Source: Desulfovibrio oxyclinae DSM 11498 (GTDB lineage: Bacteria > Desulfobacterota > Desulfovibrionia > Desulfovibrionales > Desulfovibrionaceae). From it: a DNA stretch of 64,000 nt. The stretch covers positions 18,963-82,962 of the forward strand of contig NZ_AQXE01000006.1 in the NCBI RefSeq assembly GCF_000375485.1, given 5' to 3'. The notes under the pieces are model-generated. The model saw only the letters and a list, made by a program, of their open reading frames with translations. It was not told where the DNA came from and ran no database searches. Shown here in pieces: positions 28,531-36,249 of this stretch. The stretch's first letter is position 1. Each line of letters starts with the position of its first letter. Made by a program: the position numbers and the translations under genes.

Positions 28531-30240
28531 ATGAAAAGCCATAACGGACTGACGTACAGGAAGGAAGATATCTCTAGCAAGAACAAACCGCTTTTACCGA
28601 CTTTACCAACTTCCAGATTAGCCGAGGAGAACGCTTCTCTTGTCGCTACTACGATTTCGTCCGGACCTGGTAATCTGGGTCCGGTCAGTGATGAAGCTAT
28701 CGAGTTCGTGCAAAACGTCATCGACGATGGCCTCACCCACCCTAACGACATCATAAAGCTTGTGCAGATGAACCACGAATTTTTCGTCGCACGCCACAAC
28801 GGAAAGGTCAGCGTACTCCAGGAAACCACGAACGAAAACGGACAGACAGAAATCGTTGCGCTGACGGACCGCGAGTTGATGCTGCTCAAGTCTCACGAGA
28901 CAATCAGGCAGATCAAGAGTTATGACAAAAATCACCAGCCTCAGTACAAAAATGTTAGAATTGCCGATGCATGGCTAACCTGGAAGTTCAGACGGACGTA
29001 CGAAGCAACGGTATTCCGTCCCGGCGGCTTAAACGAGGATGACGCCAAGCGTTTCTATAACTTGTTTCAAGGCTTTGAGGTAACCCCGGCAGCAGGGCAG
29101 TTCCCTAGGATTGAGTACCACCTTAAGGAAGTCTGGTGTAGGGGAAATTGGAGACATTACAGGTTCCTGACGAACTGGTGGGCACATCTACTCCAGTACC
29201 CCAATGAAAAGGCTAAGGTCGCTCTCGTGATCAAGGGCGGCAAGGGCGCGGGCAAGTCCACGATTTTTGAAGGCATATTCGAACGCATCTTGGGGGCCGC
29301 ATATTGCAAGGTCGATAGGCCTGAGCAGGTCACTGGCAAATTCAACGCTCACCAGCGAGGTAAGCTCCTCCTGGTTCTCGAAGAGGCTGTCTGGGCCGGA
29401 GACAAAGCCGCAGAAGGGGCACTCAAGAGCATGATCACCGACAGGAAGACCATGATCGAACCCAAATGCGTGGACGCCTACCAAGAAGACTCTTACTTCC
29501 GTCTGGCGTTCGTCTCCAACGAGCGTAGGGCTGTCCCCGCCACCGCAGACGAAAGGCGATATTTCGCGCTGTCCGTTTCCAGTGACAAGGCCATGAACAT
29601 TGACTACTTCCGCGCCCTGTGGGAGGAGATCGAAAACGGCGGCGTAGAAGCCTTCATGCACCATCTGATCAACTGGAAAGTGGACAGAACAGAGCTGTTC
29701 AACCCGCCCCTGACTGAAGCCCTGTTCGAGGACATCTACGAATCATTCAGCGCATTCGAAAAATGGGTGTACGAGTTGCTCCACGACGAAGACGCCATCG
29801 ACTGGGGAAAACCCGTTCGGACCAAGGACCTCTTCGACCACTACAAGGCGTGGTACGAGGAAGCCCGGGGGCTTGGCAGCTACCTCAAGGGAGGGCAGAT
29901 CACCAGCCAAGGTAAGATGAAGTCAATGGCCGAAGCGTTCTTCTCTGCCCCTCACAGGAAAATCGGCGGGCAGTCACACCTGGAGATGCCGACTATGAAG
30001 AATGCTCGCAAGATTTTTGAATCCAAGGTCAAGGCCGTGGTCATGTGGCGTGACGAAATGAGCAATGAGCGCATCCCCGGCAACCGTTTGGCCCCATCTG
30101 CCAGTCAGGTCCACGACAAGGACGCCGTTGATTGGTTCTTTGAGGACGAAATGAGCCCTGAGCCAAGCGAACACTTCAACATTCGCAGCAATGATCCATT
30201 TTTTCAGGATGAGATAGCGGCTGCATGCACTGACGACTAG
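28531..30240 (+). CDS. Primase-helicase family protein (SF3/D5-like, DUF5906)
   Basis: The 569-residue product contains an SF3-type helicase core with Walker A GGKGAGKST at 236-244. RGKLLLVLEEAVWAGDKAAE forms the Walker B region, and VSNERRAVPATADERRYFAL the sensor/arginine region. These features match the DUF5906/D5-like replication proteins of phages and mobile elements. The N-terminal 200 residues have no primase motif that I can see. The CHC2 zinc-finger gene at 33019 may supply the priming part. The protein probably drives replication of the excised element. Confidence 0.85.
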   Translation: MKSHNGLTYRKEDISSKNKPLLPTLPTSRLAEENASLVATTISSGPGNLGPVSDEAIEFVQNVIDDGLTHPNDIIKLVQMNHEFFVARHNGKVSVLQETTNENGQTEIVALTDRELMLLKSHETIRQIKSYDKNHQPQYKNVRIADAWLTWKFRRTYEATVFRPGGLNEDDAKRFYNLFQGFEVTPAAGQFPRIEYHLKEVWCRGNWRHYRFLTNWWAHLLQYPNEKAKVALVIKGGKGAGKSTIFEGIFERILGAAYCKVDRPEQVTGKFNAHQRGKLLLVLEEAVWAGDKAAEGALKSMITDRKTMIEPKCVDAYQEDSYFRLAFVSNERRAVPATADERRYFALSVSSDKAMNIDYFRALWEEIENGGVEAFMHHLINWKVDRTELFNPPLTEALFEDIYESFSAFEKWVYELLHDEDAIDWGKPVRTKDLFDHYKAWYEEARGLGSYLKGGQITSQGKMKSMAEAFFSAPHRKIGGQSHLEMPTMKNARKIFESKVKAVVMWRDEMSNERIPGNRLAPSASQVHDKDAVDWFFEDEMSPEPSEHFNIRSNDPFFQDEIAAACTDD

Positions 30241-30248
30241 CAACAGAC

Positions 30249-30277
30249 AGGGCGTCCTGGTCACATCAGGACGCCCT
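30249..30277. terminator. Hairpin terminator between convergent genes
   Basis: AGGGCGTCCTG pairs with CAGGACGCCCT around a short loop, followed on the plus strand by ACTTGTTT. It lies between the primase-helicase gene and the convergent secreted-protein gene. Confidence 0.8.
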
Positions 30278-30301
30278 ACTTGTTTCAGATACCAAAGAAA
30301 A

Positions 30302-32053
30302 CTATTGCTCCATCCTTGCCTTGATAACCTCCGGAGCTGCCTTAATCATATAGCTTAGCCCAGTTGTCTCGGACACCTTGGGGCCTACGTCAAACCAGTA
30401 CCCATGCCAGATCTTTTTTGAAAAGAATGAAACCCTGTCCTTTGCATGGAACCCAAACGTGCTTTCCTGCCCTCCCGCTGTAGAGGAAAACGAAACATGC
30501 ACCCCGTTGAATTCAGCCAAGTCTTTAGAAGATACCATTTTCATTTTTCTGGCTTCATCCGCAAGAGAGATCGCACTGCCAAGCAACCGTATGAGTTCTT
30601 GTGTGTCTTCAGCCGAAAGGATGTACTCATACTCTCTGGGAGACTTGCCGTCCTTCGAAAGGCTCACGGAATACGATAGCTCCCCGTCTACGCTGACGCA
30701 TAACTTTCGGTAAGCAAATGCAACGGAACTCATGTCATTATTCAACGGATACATTTCTGGCTCTGAAGGCTTGTCCTGGAAGAGGACAAGGCCGCGGTCA
30801 CTCATCGGATTATTGCGAATGGCATAGGCAGCCTCGTCTATGAGCTTACGCTCAAAATTGACGTCATTAATAACAATGATGGTCGCGTCATCAACCACGA
30901 GAGATACGCCACCATGTCGCGCTCCAGATGTGTGTAATTGTGACAGCCTGTCATACGCCTCTTGGTTCATCGCGTTGCGCTTGAGCATAAACAAATACAT
31001 GTTGTCGTTATTCGTTTTAAAATAAATTGCGCCCTTGTCACCGACATACGTCCGCCCGCCCCAGTCAGCCACCTCCGTAACCTTGAACGCGTTTGAGATG
31101 TCGCCGATTGCGTTCCAGCGTATTCCTCCCACGCCCTTCACCCAATCACCTTGAGCAGAGGAGGAAATGGCAGCATACACCGTGTCGAACTGATCCCTTT
31201 CGTAAGCCATGCGCTGAGAAAGCAGATCTTCCGCCTGGGTAGCCTTCGCAAATGCATCCTTGTATGGGCCAATGGCTTTGAACGTGTAAACGAGAGACTC
31301 AAGGCTTCTCGTATCAGCTTTCTCCATCGGCACTGTTAGTTTTTTCGCTGCTGATGAGTATATTTCGCCCAACCTCGCCATGAACTTTTCAATCTTGCGA
31401 ATATTTGACTTGCTGGTCCTGTCGCTAATGCCACTTTCGTCGGCTAATCTTTTCGCTTCAATGAAGGCGTAAATCCCCATGAAATCGCCTGCCTCCATCT
31501 TCTGTCTCATGTCTGATGGCGTCATTTGTTTGCTGTCGGCCACGACATCAAGCAGTTCCATTGCACCACGAATATGGTCGTATATGAAATCGCCATACCC
31601 AAAACCCGGGTTGACGCCTCTGACCCTTTCACCCCTAGCGAATTTCAAAAGCTTCGAATAATGCTCTTTGGACCAATCTTTGGCATCGCCTGCCACTGCC
31701 AAAAACATGTTTTCCTTTGGAAGGAGTGATGTTGACGACGCTTGTGCGGTCTTCTGCTTCGTCCCCGGCAACTCTGGGGCATCAATACAAAAGCCCCAGA
31801 TCGGGCTGTCTATGACGGCCCCCTCAATCTCGGCGCGCTTCCCCACATTGTTAGCGAGGTAGCTACGCACATCCTCGCTCAGCATGGAATCATCGCCGCA
31901 CCCGACCAAGAATTGCATGCCTGGATCGTAGAGCCGATAGAATGTCTCGCTGCCGCTCTCCGATCGCTCGACCACGCCCGTCACCGACTCGGCAGTAGCA
32001 TTCACACACATCGTCGTGAGTACAAAGGCCAACGCCATCAGCAATCTCCTCAT
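30302..32053 (-). CDS. Secreted protein of unknown function
   Basis: The 583-residue product has a signal peptide (MRRLLMALAFVLTTMCVNAT, cleavage near AESV). About residues 25-95 form a small domain with YRLYDPGMQFLVGCGDDSML and FCIDAPELPG, reminiscent of staphylococcal-nuclease or OB-type periplasmic modules, but I cannot assign it. The remainder is mixed helix and strand without motifs I recognise. The ribosome site is GGAGG, nine bases upstream of ATG 32053. It is cargo of the island, flanked by terminators, and is probably transcribed alone. Confidence 0.7.
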   Translation of the reverse strand: MRRLLMALAFVLTTMCVNATAESVTGVVERSESGSETFYRLYDPGMQFLVGCGDDSMLSEDVRSYLANNVGKRAEIEGAVIDSPIWGFCIDAPELPGTKQKTAQASSTSLLPKENMFLAVAGDAKDWSKEHYSKLLKFARGERVRGVNPGFGYGDFIYDHIRGAMELLDVVADSKQMTPSDMRQKMEAGDFMGIYAFIEAKRLADESGISDRTSKSNIRKIEKFMARLGEIYSSAAKKLTVPMEKADTRSLESLVYTFKAIGPYKDAFAKATQAEDLLSQRMAYERDQFDTVYAAISSSAQGDWVKGVGGIRWNAIGDISNAFKVTEVADWGGRTYVGDKGAIYFKTNNDNMYLFMLKRNAMNQEAYDRLSQLHTSGARHGGVSLVVDDATIIVINDVNFERKLIDEAAYAIRNNPMSDRGLVLFQDKPSEPEMYPLNNDMSSVAFAYRKLCVSVDGELSYSVSLSKDGKSPREYEYILSAEDTQELIRLLGSAISLADEARKMKMVSSKDLAEFNGVHVSFSSTAGGQESTFGFHAKDRVSFFSKKIWHGYWFDVGPKVSETTGLSYMIKAAPEVIKARMEQ

Positions 32054-32105
32054 AAAAATCCGCCTCCGTGGTCCAGGGGATACCCTGTGTAAGCTTTAGT
32101 TTCAC

Positions 32106-32132
32106 AAAAAAGCCGGGGGCTGCGCCCCCGGC
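32106..32132 (-). terminator. Terminator downstream of TM2 gene
   Basis: GCCGGGGGC pairs with GCCCCCGGC around TGC. On the minus strand it is followed by a run of six to seven T residues, so it ends transcription of the TM2 gene. Confidence 0.9.
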
Positions 32133-32159
32133 TCATCCTTTCGCGCGGAAAGTCCACTT

Positions 32160-32452
32160 TTACCACTCCCTAAGCGGAGCCCCTGCATTATCCTTGAACC
32201 CGCCACTCCAGATGGCAATGAGGTCCATGGTCGCCCCTATGCAGAACAGCCCGCCAGTAAGGGCATACAGGACACCCTTGCCGATCCTGCCCACGTAGAA
32301 AAGGTGTGCGCCTACGATGCCCCCGATCAGGCATGCGATAAGTGCGGTCTTCCTGCTCTTCTCGGACGACATCGTCGTATACCTGCCCCCGCCAGCATTC
32401 ACATTAACGTTGATGCTCTGGCCGCAGCCTGTTCGGTGGTCCCTTGAGTCAT
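32160..32452 (-). pseudogene. TM2 domain protein gene with probable N-terminal frameshift
   Basis: The distal part encodes a TM2 domain: IACLIGGIVGAHLFYVGRIG followed by a second helix, GVLYALTGGLFCIGATMDLI. Upstream in the same frame lies SINVNVNAGG, an N-terminal feature often seen before TM2 domains. The only ATG with a good ribosome site (AAGGAG, ATG 32452) is in another frame and reads MTQGTTEQAAA before stopping. A single-base change near 32420 would join them. If the gene is intact, translation must start inside the frame, for example at ATG 32372, giving about 70 residues. Confidence 0.6.
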
Positions 32453-32505
32453 GTGAGTTCTCCTTGTCTTCAGTTTGGACGTTACAAATATCAAGACTGA
32501 ACACC

Positions 32506-32574
32506 GATATATCCACCCTCTTGCTAAAAGTAAATGTATATCAGGTCCACATTAAGGGATGTCAGATATATCCA
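32506..32574. promoter_or_regulatory. Two GATATATCCA repeats between divergent TM2 and XRE genes
   Basis: The ten-base sequence occurs at 32506-32515 and 32565-32574. Its core, GATATATC, is a perfect palindrome. The position in a divergent promoter region beside an XRE gene suggests operator sites for that regulator. Confidence 0.5.
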
Positions 32575-32592
32575 TGGACGGTGGAGGCGAAC

Positions 32593-32919
32593 ATGGAAGA
32601 CATCCTGTTTACGGTTGGTAGGCGGATTCGAGAGCTACGAAAGAGAAAAAGGCTGTCGCAAAGCAAGCTGGCCGAGAAGGCTGGCCTGAACGACAAGTAC
32701 CTCGGCGAGGTCGAGAGAGGGTCGAACAACATTTCGATTAGGAACCTCGGACAGATCGCCATAGCCCTAGAGGTAGAGACGGCAGAACTGCTCGACGACT
32801 CACACCAGCGCGAGATCGACAGGAAAGAGATCGCATTGAAGCTCCAGAAAATCATCGAATCGGCATCTGACGAGGACCTCTGCGCCATCTACGGCTTCGC
32901 CTCAAGCATCATCGGCTGA
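32593..32919 (+). CDS. XRE-family helix-turn-helix regulator
   Basis: The 108-residue product has a Cro/C1-type HTH at about residues 8-65: FTVGRRIRELRKRKRLSQSK, LAEKAGLNDKYLGEVERG and NISIRNLGQIAIAL. A short charged C-terminal helix probably dimerises. I choose ATG 32593 because GGAGG lies six bases upstream. The longer frame beginning at 32317 reads through the intergenic region. It probably controls its own divergent promoter region and island genes. Confidence 0.88.
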   Translation: MEDILFTVGRRIRELRKRKRLSQSKLAEKAGLNDKYLGEVERGSNNISIRNLGQIAIALEVETAELLDDSHQREIDRKEIALKLQKIIESASDEDLCAIYGFASSIIG

Positions 32920-33018
32920 ACATCCTTTCCGCCCATATAAATAGAAACGTGAAAGGCTTGCGGACCGACCGCCTGCCTCGCTCACACGTTTTCACTATAT
33001 GTAACACGGGAGGATGTG

Positions 33019-33609
33019 ATGACCGAATCCATCAATTTTAAAGACCTTTTTGTCGAGCTCGGGCTCGACCCAATGACCAAGGGCGGCAACCATATTTGCC
33101 CACTCTGTGGCAAGACGGCATTCACGCCATACAGCGATAACGGCGTTGCCCGATGTCATGCCTGCGGCTGGGCTGGCAACGCAATAAACCTCTATGCCAA
33201 GATAAAAGACGTGGACACTCAGGAGGCGTTCGCGGAGCTCTTGAAGCTGTACGGCCAGGATCGCATCAGGCTGAAGGCGAAGACACGCAGTGAGGCCATC
33301 AGCAAGCTCGCTGGTGACCTTGAGTTCCTCGCCTGGGTCCGTGCCTACTTCGCCTTCTACAAGTCCGAGCGCATGGGCGCTGCCCACTACCAGCGAAAGT
33401 CCGGCTACAGCCGATCGCACTTCACCAAGGTACTGAACGGCCAACCCGACAAGGTCTCGCGAAAGGCCTGGAACGAGATCGTGCTGCTCCTGAGACAGTC
33501 AATCAACCTCGGCCAGCTTAAGAATGACATGGGGATGGGGGACAAATACTGGAAAGACCGCATCAAGGGCGACGACCAGCTTAAGGAGTGTGTGGCCAGA
33601 TACCAATAG
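33019..33609 (+). CDS. CHC2-type zinc-finger protein, primase-like
   Basis: The 196-residue product has a primase-type zinc ribbon with C27, C30, C46 and C49 (CPLCGK, then ARCHACGWAGNAINLYAKIK), as in the N-terminus of DnaG and phage primases. No Toprim catalytic domain follows. The C-terminal 120 residues look like a helical DNA-binding region. The ATG at 33019 has GGGAGG five bases upstream. It may act with the SF3 helicase to start element replication. Confidence 0.78.
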   Translation: MTESINFKDLFVELGLDPMTKGGNHICPLCGKTAFTPYSDNGVARCHACGWAGNAINLYAKIKDVDTQEAFAELLKLYGQDRIRLKAKTRSEAISKLAGDLEFLAWVRAYFAFYKSERMGAAHYQRKSGYSRSHFTKVLNGQPDKVSRKAWNEIVLLLRQSINLGQLKNDMGMGDKYWKDRIKGDDQLKECVARYQ

Positions 33610-34083
33610 GGCTTATCGGCGGATAAATCGGACCGGGTATTTACGGGCATGGCCTGTGAATGCCCCTTTTTGCGTCTTGGTAGGCAAAGGTCTGCTTGTT
33701 TATTGGCTTAGGCTTGCACAGGTTGAGCTCACATCGGCATAACCTTTTTCCATAAGTTCATCACGGCCACATCACAATTTTTCATCTTCAGAATCTTCAT
33801 CCACACATGTTCAAATCAAATTTCAAATTCAGTGGATGAACCATTGTGCGCGAAGCGCATGACCACACTCACCGGAAGAGGTGGGCAAGGCCCACCCATC
33901 CGATGAGCGTTGCTCATTGTTGCATTTCTTGAAAGAAATCCACCAGGCTGAATCGCTCCCGCCGCTTCACCTCTGCTTGCTATTATTTATCAGAACAATG
34001 TTTCCGAAATCAGGCTTCTCCGTGTTTTTTTTCCCAAAATACCCACTTTTCCGCGACCCTTCAGTTTACGATAACAGTCCGGA
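33610..34083. other. Non-coding segment with origin-like features
   Basis: No convincing gene is present. At 33796-33804 TTCATCCAC is mirrored by GTGGATGAA at 33832-33840 around an AT-rich 27-base stretch. TCATCCACA (33797-33805) differs from the DnaA box TTATCCACA at one position. Four perfect mini-hairpins follow: TGCGC-GAA-GCGCA (33847-33859), GTGGGC-AAG-GCCCAC (33881-33895), ATGAGC-GTT-GCTCAT (33903-33917) and ATTTCTT-GA-AAGAAAT (33924-33939). Position beside primase-like and recombinase genes suggests a replication or transfer origin. Confidence 0.5.
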
Positions 34084-34215
34084 AATGTTAAGTTTTTATC
34101 AAAAGTTAACATTCTCCGAAAAGTGACTGTTATTATGAAGACTTATCGACGACTCGAAATCGCCCGTCCTGAGAATGTTAAAAAAGCACGCAAAACCAAG
34201 CAGATACTTAACATT
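34084..34215. promoter_or_regulatory. Four AATGTTA half-sites before the small recombinase gene
   Basis: AATGTTA occurs at 34084-34090 and 34174-34180, and the reverse TTAACATT at 34106-34113 and 34208-34215. They form two inverted pairs, the last ending five bases before the recombinase start. They could be recombinase arm sites or operators. Confidence 0.5.
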
Positions 34216-34220
34216 AGAAA

Positions 34221-34820
34221 ATGAGCCCCAGAAACGACAATCATCCCCTCAGAGGAAGTTCCATCACCGTCGAGCCCATCCGCTCCCTGGAAGCGATCTC
34301 GGCCATCAAGGACATGCTCCACGACAAGCCGCGTGACCTGTTGCTCTTCGTGATCGCGACCAACAACGGCATCCGTTGCGGAGACCTCCTGCGGCTCATG
34401 GTCGGAGACCTGCGCGGCAAGAACGTCGACGACACCATCGCCGTCAAGGAGTCGAAGACGGGCAAGACCAATGTCCTCGCCGTCAACGATTCCGTCCACT
34501 CAGCACTGACGCGGTTCCTCGCGTCAGGCTCGTTCAGCGACGACGAGTACATGTTCCGATCACAGAAGGGAGACAACAAGCCCCTTACCATCCAGTCCGT
34601 CAACCGAATGGTGAAGTCGTGGTGCCGCGAGGCTGGCCTCGACGGCAACTACGGAGCCCACAGCTTGCGAAAGACGTTCGGCTACGTGCAGCGCGTCCAC
34701 TTCGGCGTCGGCTTCGAGGTCTTGTGCAAGAGATTCAACCACGCCTCGCCAGCCGTCACCATGCGCTATCTCGGCATCAACGATACGGAAGTGGTCAGTA
34801 TTTTGAAGAATTCGATTTAG
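34221..34820 (+). CDS. Short tyrosine recombinase (catalytic domain only)
   Basis: The 199-residue product has the full catalytic set of tyrosine recombinases: R52 (NGIRCGDLL), K82 (SKTGKT), H147 and R150 (HSLRKTFGY), H174 (FNHASPAVT) and nucleophile Y183 (MRYLGI). It lacks the N-terminal arm and core-binding domains of usual integrases, which are about twice as long. Short recombinases of this kind occur in phages and mobile elements and may depend on other proteins for DNA recognition. The gene stands before the excisionase-like and full integrase genes on the same strand. Confidence 0.88.
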   Translation: MSPRNDNHPLRGSSITVEPIRSLEAISAIKDMLHDKPRDLLLFVIATNNGIRCGDLLRLMVGDLRGKNVDDTIAVKESKTGKTNVLAVNDSVHSALTRFLASGSFSDDEYMFRSQKGDNKPLTIQSVNRMVKSWCREAGLDGNYGAHSLRKTFGYVQRVHFGVGFEVLCKRFNHASPAVTMRYLGINDTEVVSILKNSI

Positions 34821-34925
34821 TTTGGTTCGTCGAGTTTACTTCAACCCTTGGGTTTTGAGAAATTAATGAAGTCGAGGGAGTTGGTCCCTCATAGGAATCA
34901 ACCATTTAACAGGAGGATATCAGCA

Positions 34926-35162
34926 ATGGGCAGGCCCATCACAGTCGAAAGACAGTTCTACACACAGAAGGAGGCAGCCGAGTACTGCGGATACTGCGTC
35001 GTCACGTTCCGACAGTTCGCCAAGGATTACGAGATTCCCAAGTGCGGACCTAAGCGGGACCGATACCGCAAGGAGGATTTGGACGACTTCATGACCGATC
35101 CGGCCAGCTTCCACAACCCCGTGCGCACTCGCAAGTCCGGTTTCGTTCCGGTGGAGGTTTAG
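34926..35162 (+). CDS. Excisionase-like helix-turn-helix protein
   Basis: The 78-residue product has a MerR/AlpA-like winged HTH: YTQKEAAEYCGYCVVTFRQF, then IPKCGPKRDRYRKEDLDDFM. I choose ATG 34926 because AGGAGG lies ten bases upstream. The longer frame from 34848 lacks a site. Its stop codon overlaps the GTG of the integrase gene by one base, the usual coupling of xis and int. It probably sets the direction of recombination. Confidence 0.82.
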   Translation: MGRPITVERQFYTQKEAAEYCGYCVVTFRQFAKDYEIPKCGPKRDRYRKEDLDDFMTDPASFHNPVRTRKSGFVPVEV

Positions 35163-36184
35163 TGAGCGTAGGAAAAACCAAGGACGGACGTTTCTACGTC
35201 CAATACAGAGTATCGTACCGAAAAAGCCCGAAGCGTGAGTATTTCGGGAGAGGAGCTGAAGCAAAGAAAGCAGCCAGGGAACGCGACGCGGAAGTCAAGC
35301 TGATGAAAAGCCGTGAAGAGGAGGTCAGGGAGAGCCATGTCTACCTTGACGAGCTTGCCCAGACGTACCTCGACCACGAGAAGGCTAGAGGGCGTAAGCA
35401 GAAGTTCCTCAACGAGGTCCGAAACCGACTCAACAAGTCGTACCTGCCTGCCCTCAACCACGTTCCGATCCACAGGCTCACGGCGAAGGACTTCGACAAG
35501 CTGGCGGTGGAGTACTCCGGTCTCTCCAACAGCTCGTTCAACCGCTACATCACGTACCTGAACGTCATCTTCAACTTCGGGGTGGACTTCGAATACATCG
35601 AAAAGAACCCGATGGCGGCATGGCGAAAGCGCGTCATGAAACGCGAAAAAACACGAGAGCTTGAGATTACCCTTGAGGACATCCAAGCCATATACGACCA
35701 CGCCGCGCCGCACGTGCAGAAAGCGATCAAACTGGTCTTCAACACCGGATGCCGCCCTGGTCAGTCCGAGTTGCTCAAGATCAAGTACAGCGATGTGGAC
35801 TACGCCAACGAGCGTGTCAGGATTCGCGGGACAAAGACGGCCAGGAGCGACCGATACGTTCGCCTGCTGCCGGAATTCCTCAACGAAATCAAAACATGGG
35901 AAAAGGAGGCAAAATGCGAGTACATAGTCGAGTTCAGAGGTAAGCCCGTCAAAGGGTATGCCAACGCGTTCAGGAACGCAGTCAAGAAGTCCGGCATCGG
36001 CAAGGAGGTCGTTCCGTACCACCTGCGCCACTTCTTTGCTTCCACCCTGATCGCGGGCAAGGCTGACATCAAGGCGGTCTCATCCCTCATGGGTCACTCA
36101 GGCCCGGGGATGCTGTTCAAGACATACTACCACCTGATCGGCGAAGGCGAAAAAGAAGCCATAGAGAAACTGCCAAAGATCTAA
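35162..36184 (+). CDS. Tyrosine recombinase, phage integrase family
   Basis: The 340-residue integrase has an N-terminal AP2-like arm domain (SVGKTKDGRFYVQYRVSYRK), a core-binding domain at about 58-155 and a catalytic domain at 165-330. Catalytic residues are R198 (TGCRPGQSELLKI), K225, R289, H312 (LMGHSGPG) and nucleophile Y322 (FKTYYHL). Box II reads YHLRH, so its first position is Tyr instead of the usual His. It starts at GTG 35162. This is the likely enzyme for integration at tRNA-Thr. The gene is 3.9 kb from the right repeat. Confidence 0.93.
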   Translation: MSVGKTKDGRFYVQYRVSYRKSPKREYFGRGAEAKKAARERDAEVKLMKSREEEVRESHVYLDELAQTYLDHEKARGRKQKFLNEVRNRLNKSYLPALNHVPIHRLTAKDFDKLAVEYSGLSNSSFNRYITYLNVIFNFGVDFEYIEKNPMAAWRKRVMKREKTRELEITLEDIQAIYDHAAPHVQKAIKLVFNTGCRPGQSELLKIKYSDVDYANERVRIRGTKTARSDRYVRLLPEFLNEIKTWEKEAKCEYIVEFRGKPVKGYANAFRNAVKKSGIGKEVVPYHLRHFFASTLIAGKADIKAVSSLMGHSGPGMLFKTYYHLIGEGEKEAIEKLPKI

Positions 36185-36249
36185 ACCAACCAACAGGTTG
36201 GGTGCTGTTTTGTTGCCCCGAGCTCCATCCCCCAATCCTGGACAAGACC

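Noticed and set aside
33796..33939. CRISPR array or CRISPR-like repeats
   Set aside because: The hairpins differ in sequence and are not regularly spaced repeats with spacers. No cas genes are present anywhere in the window.
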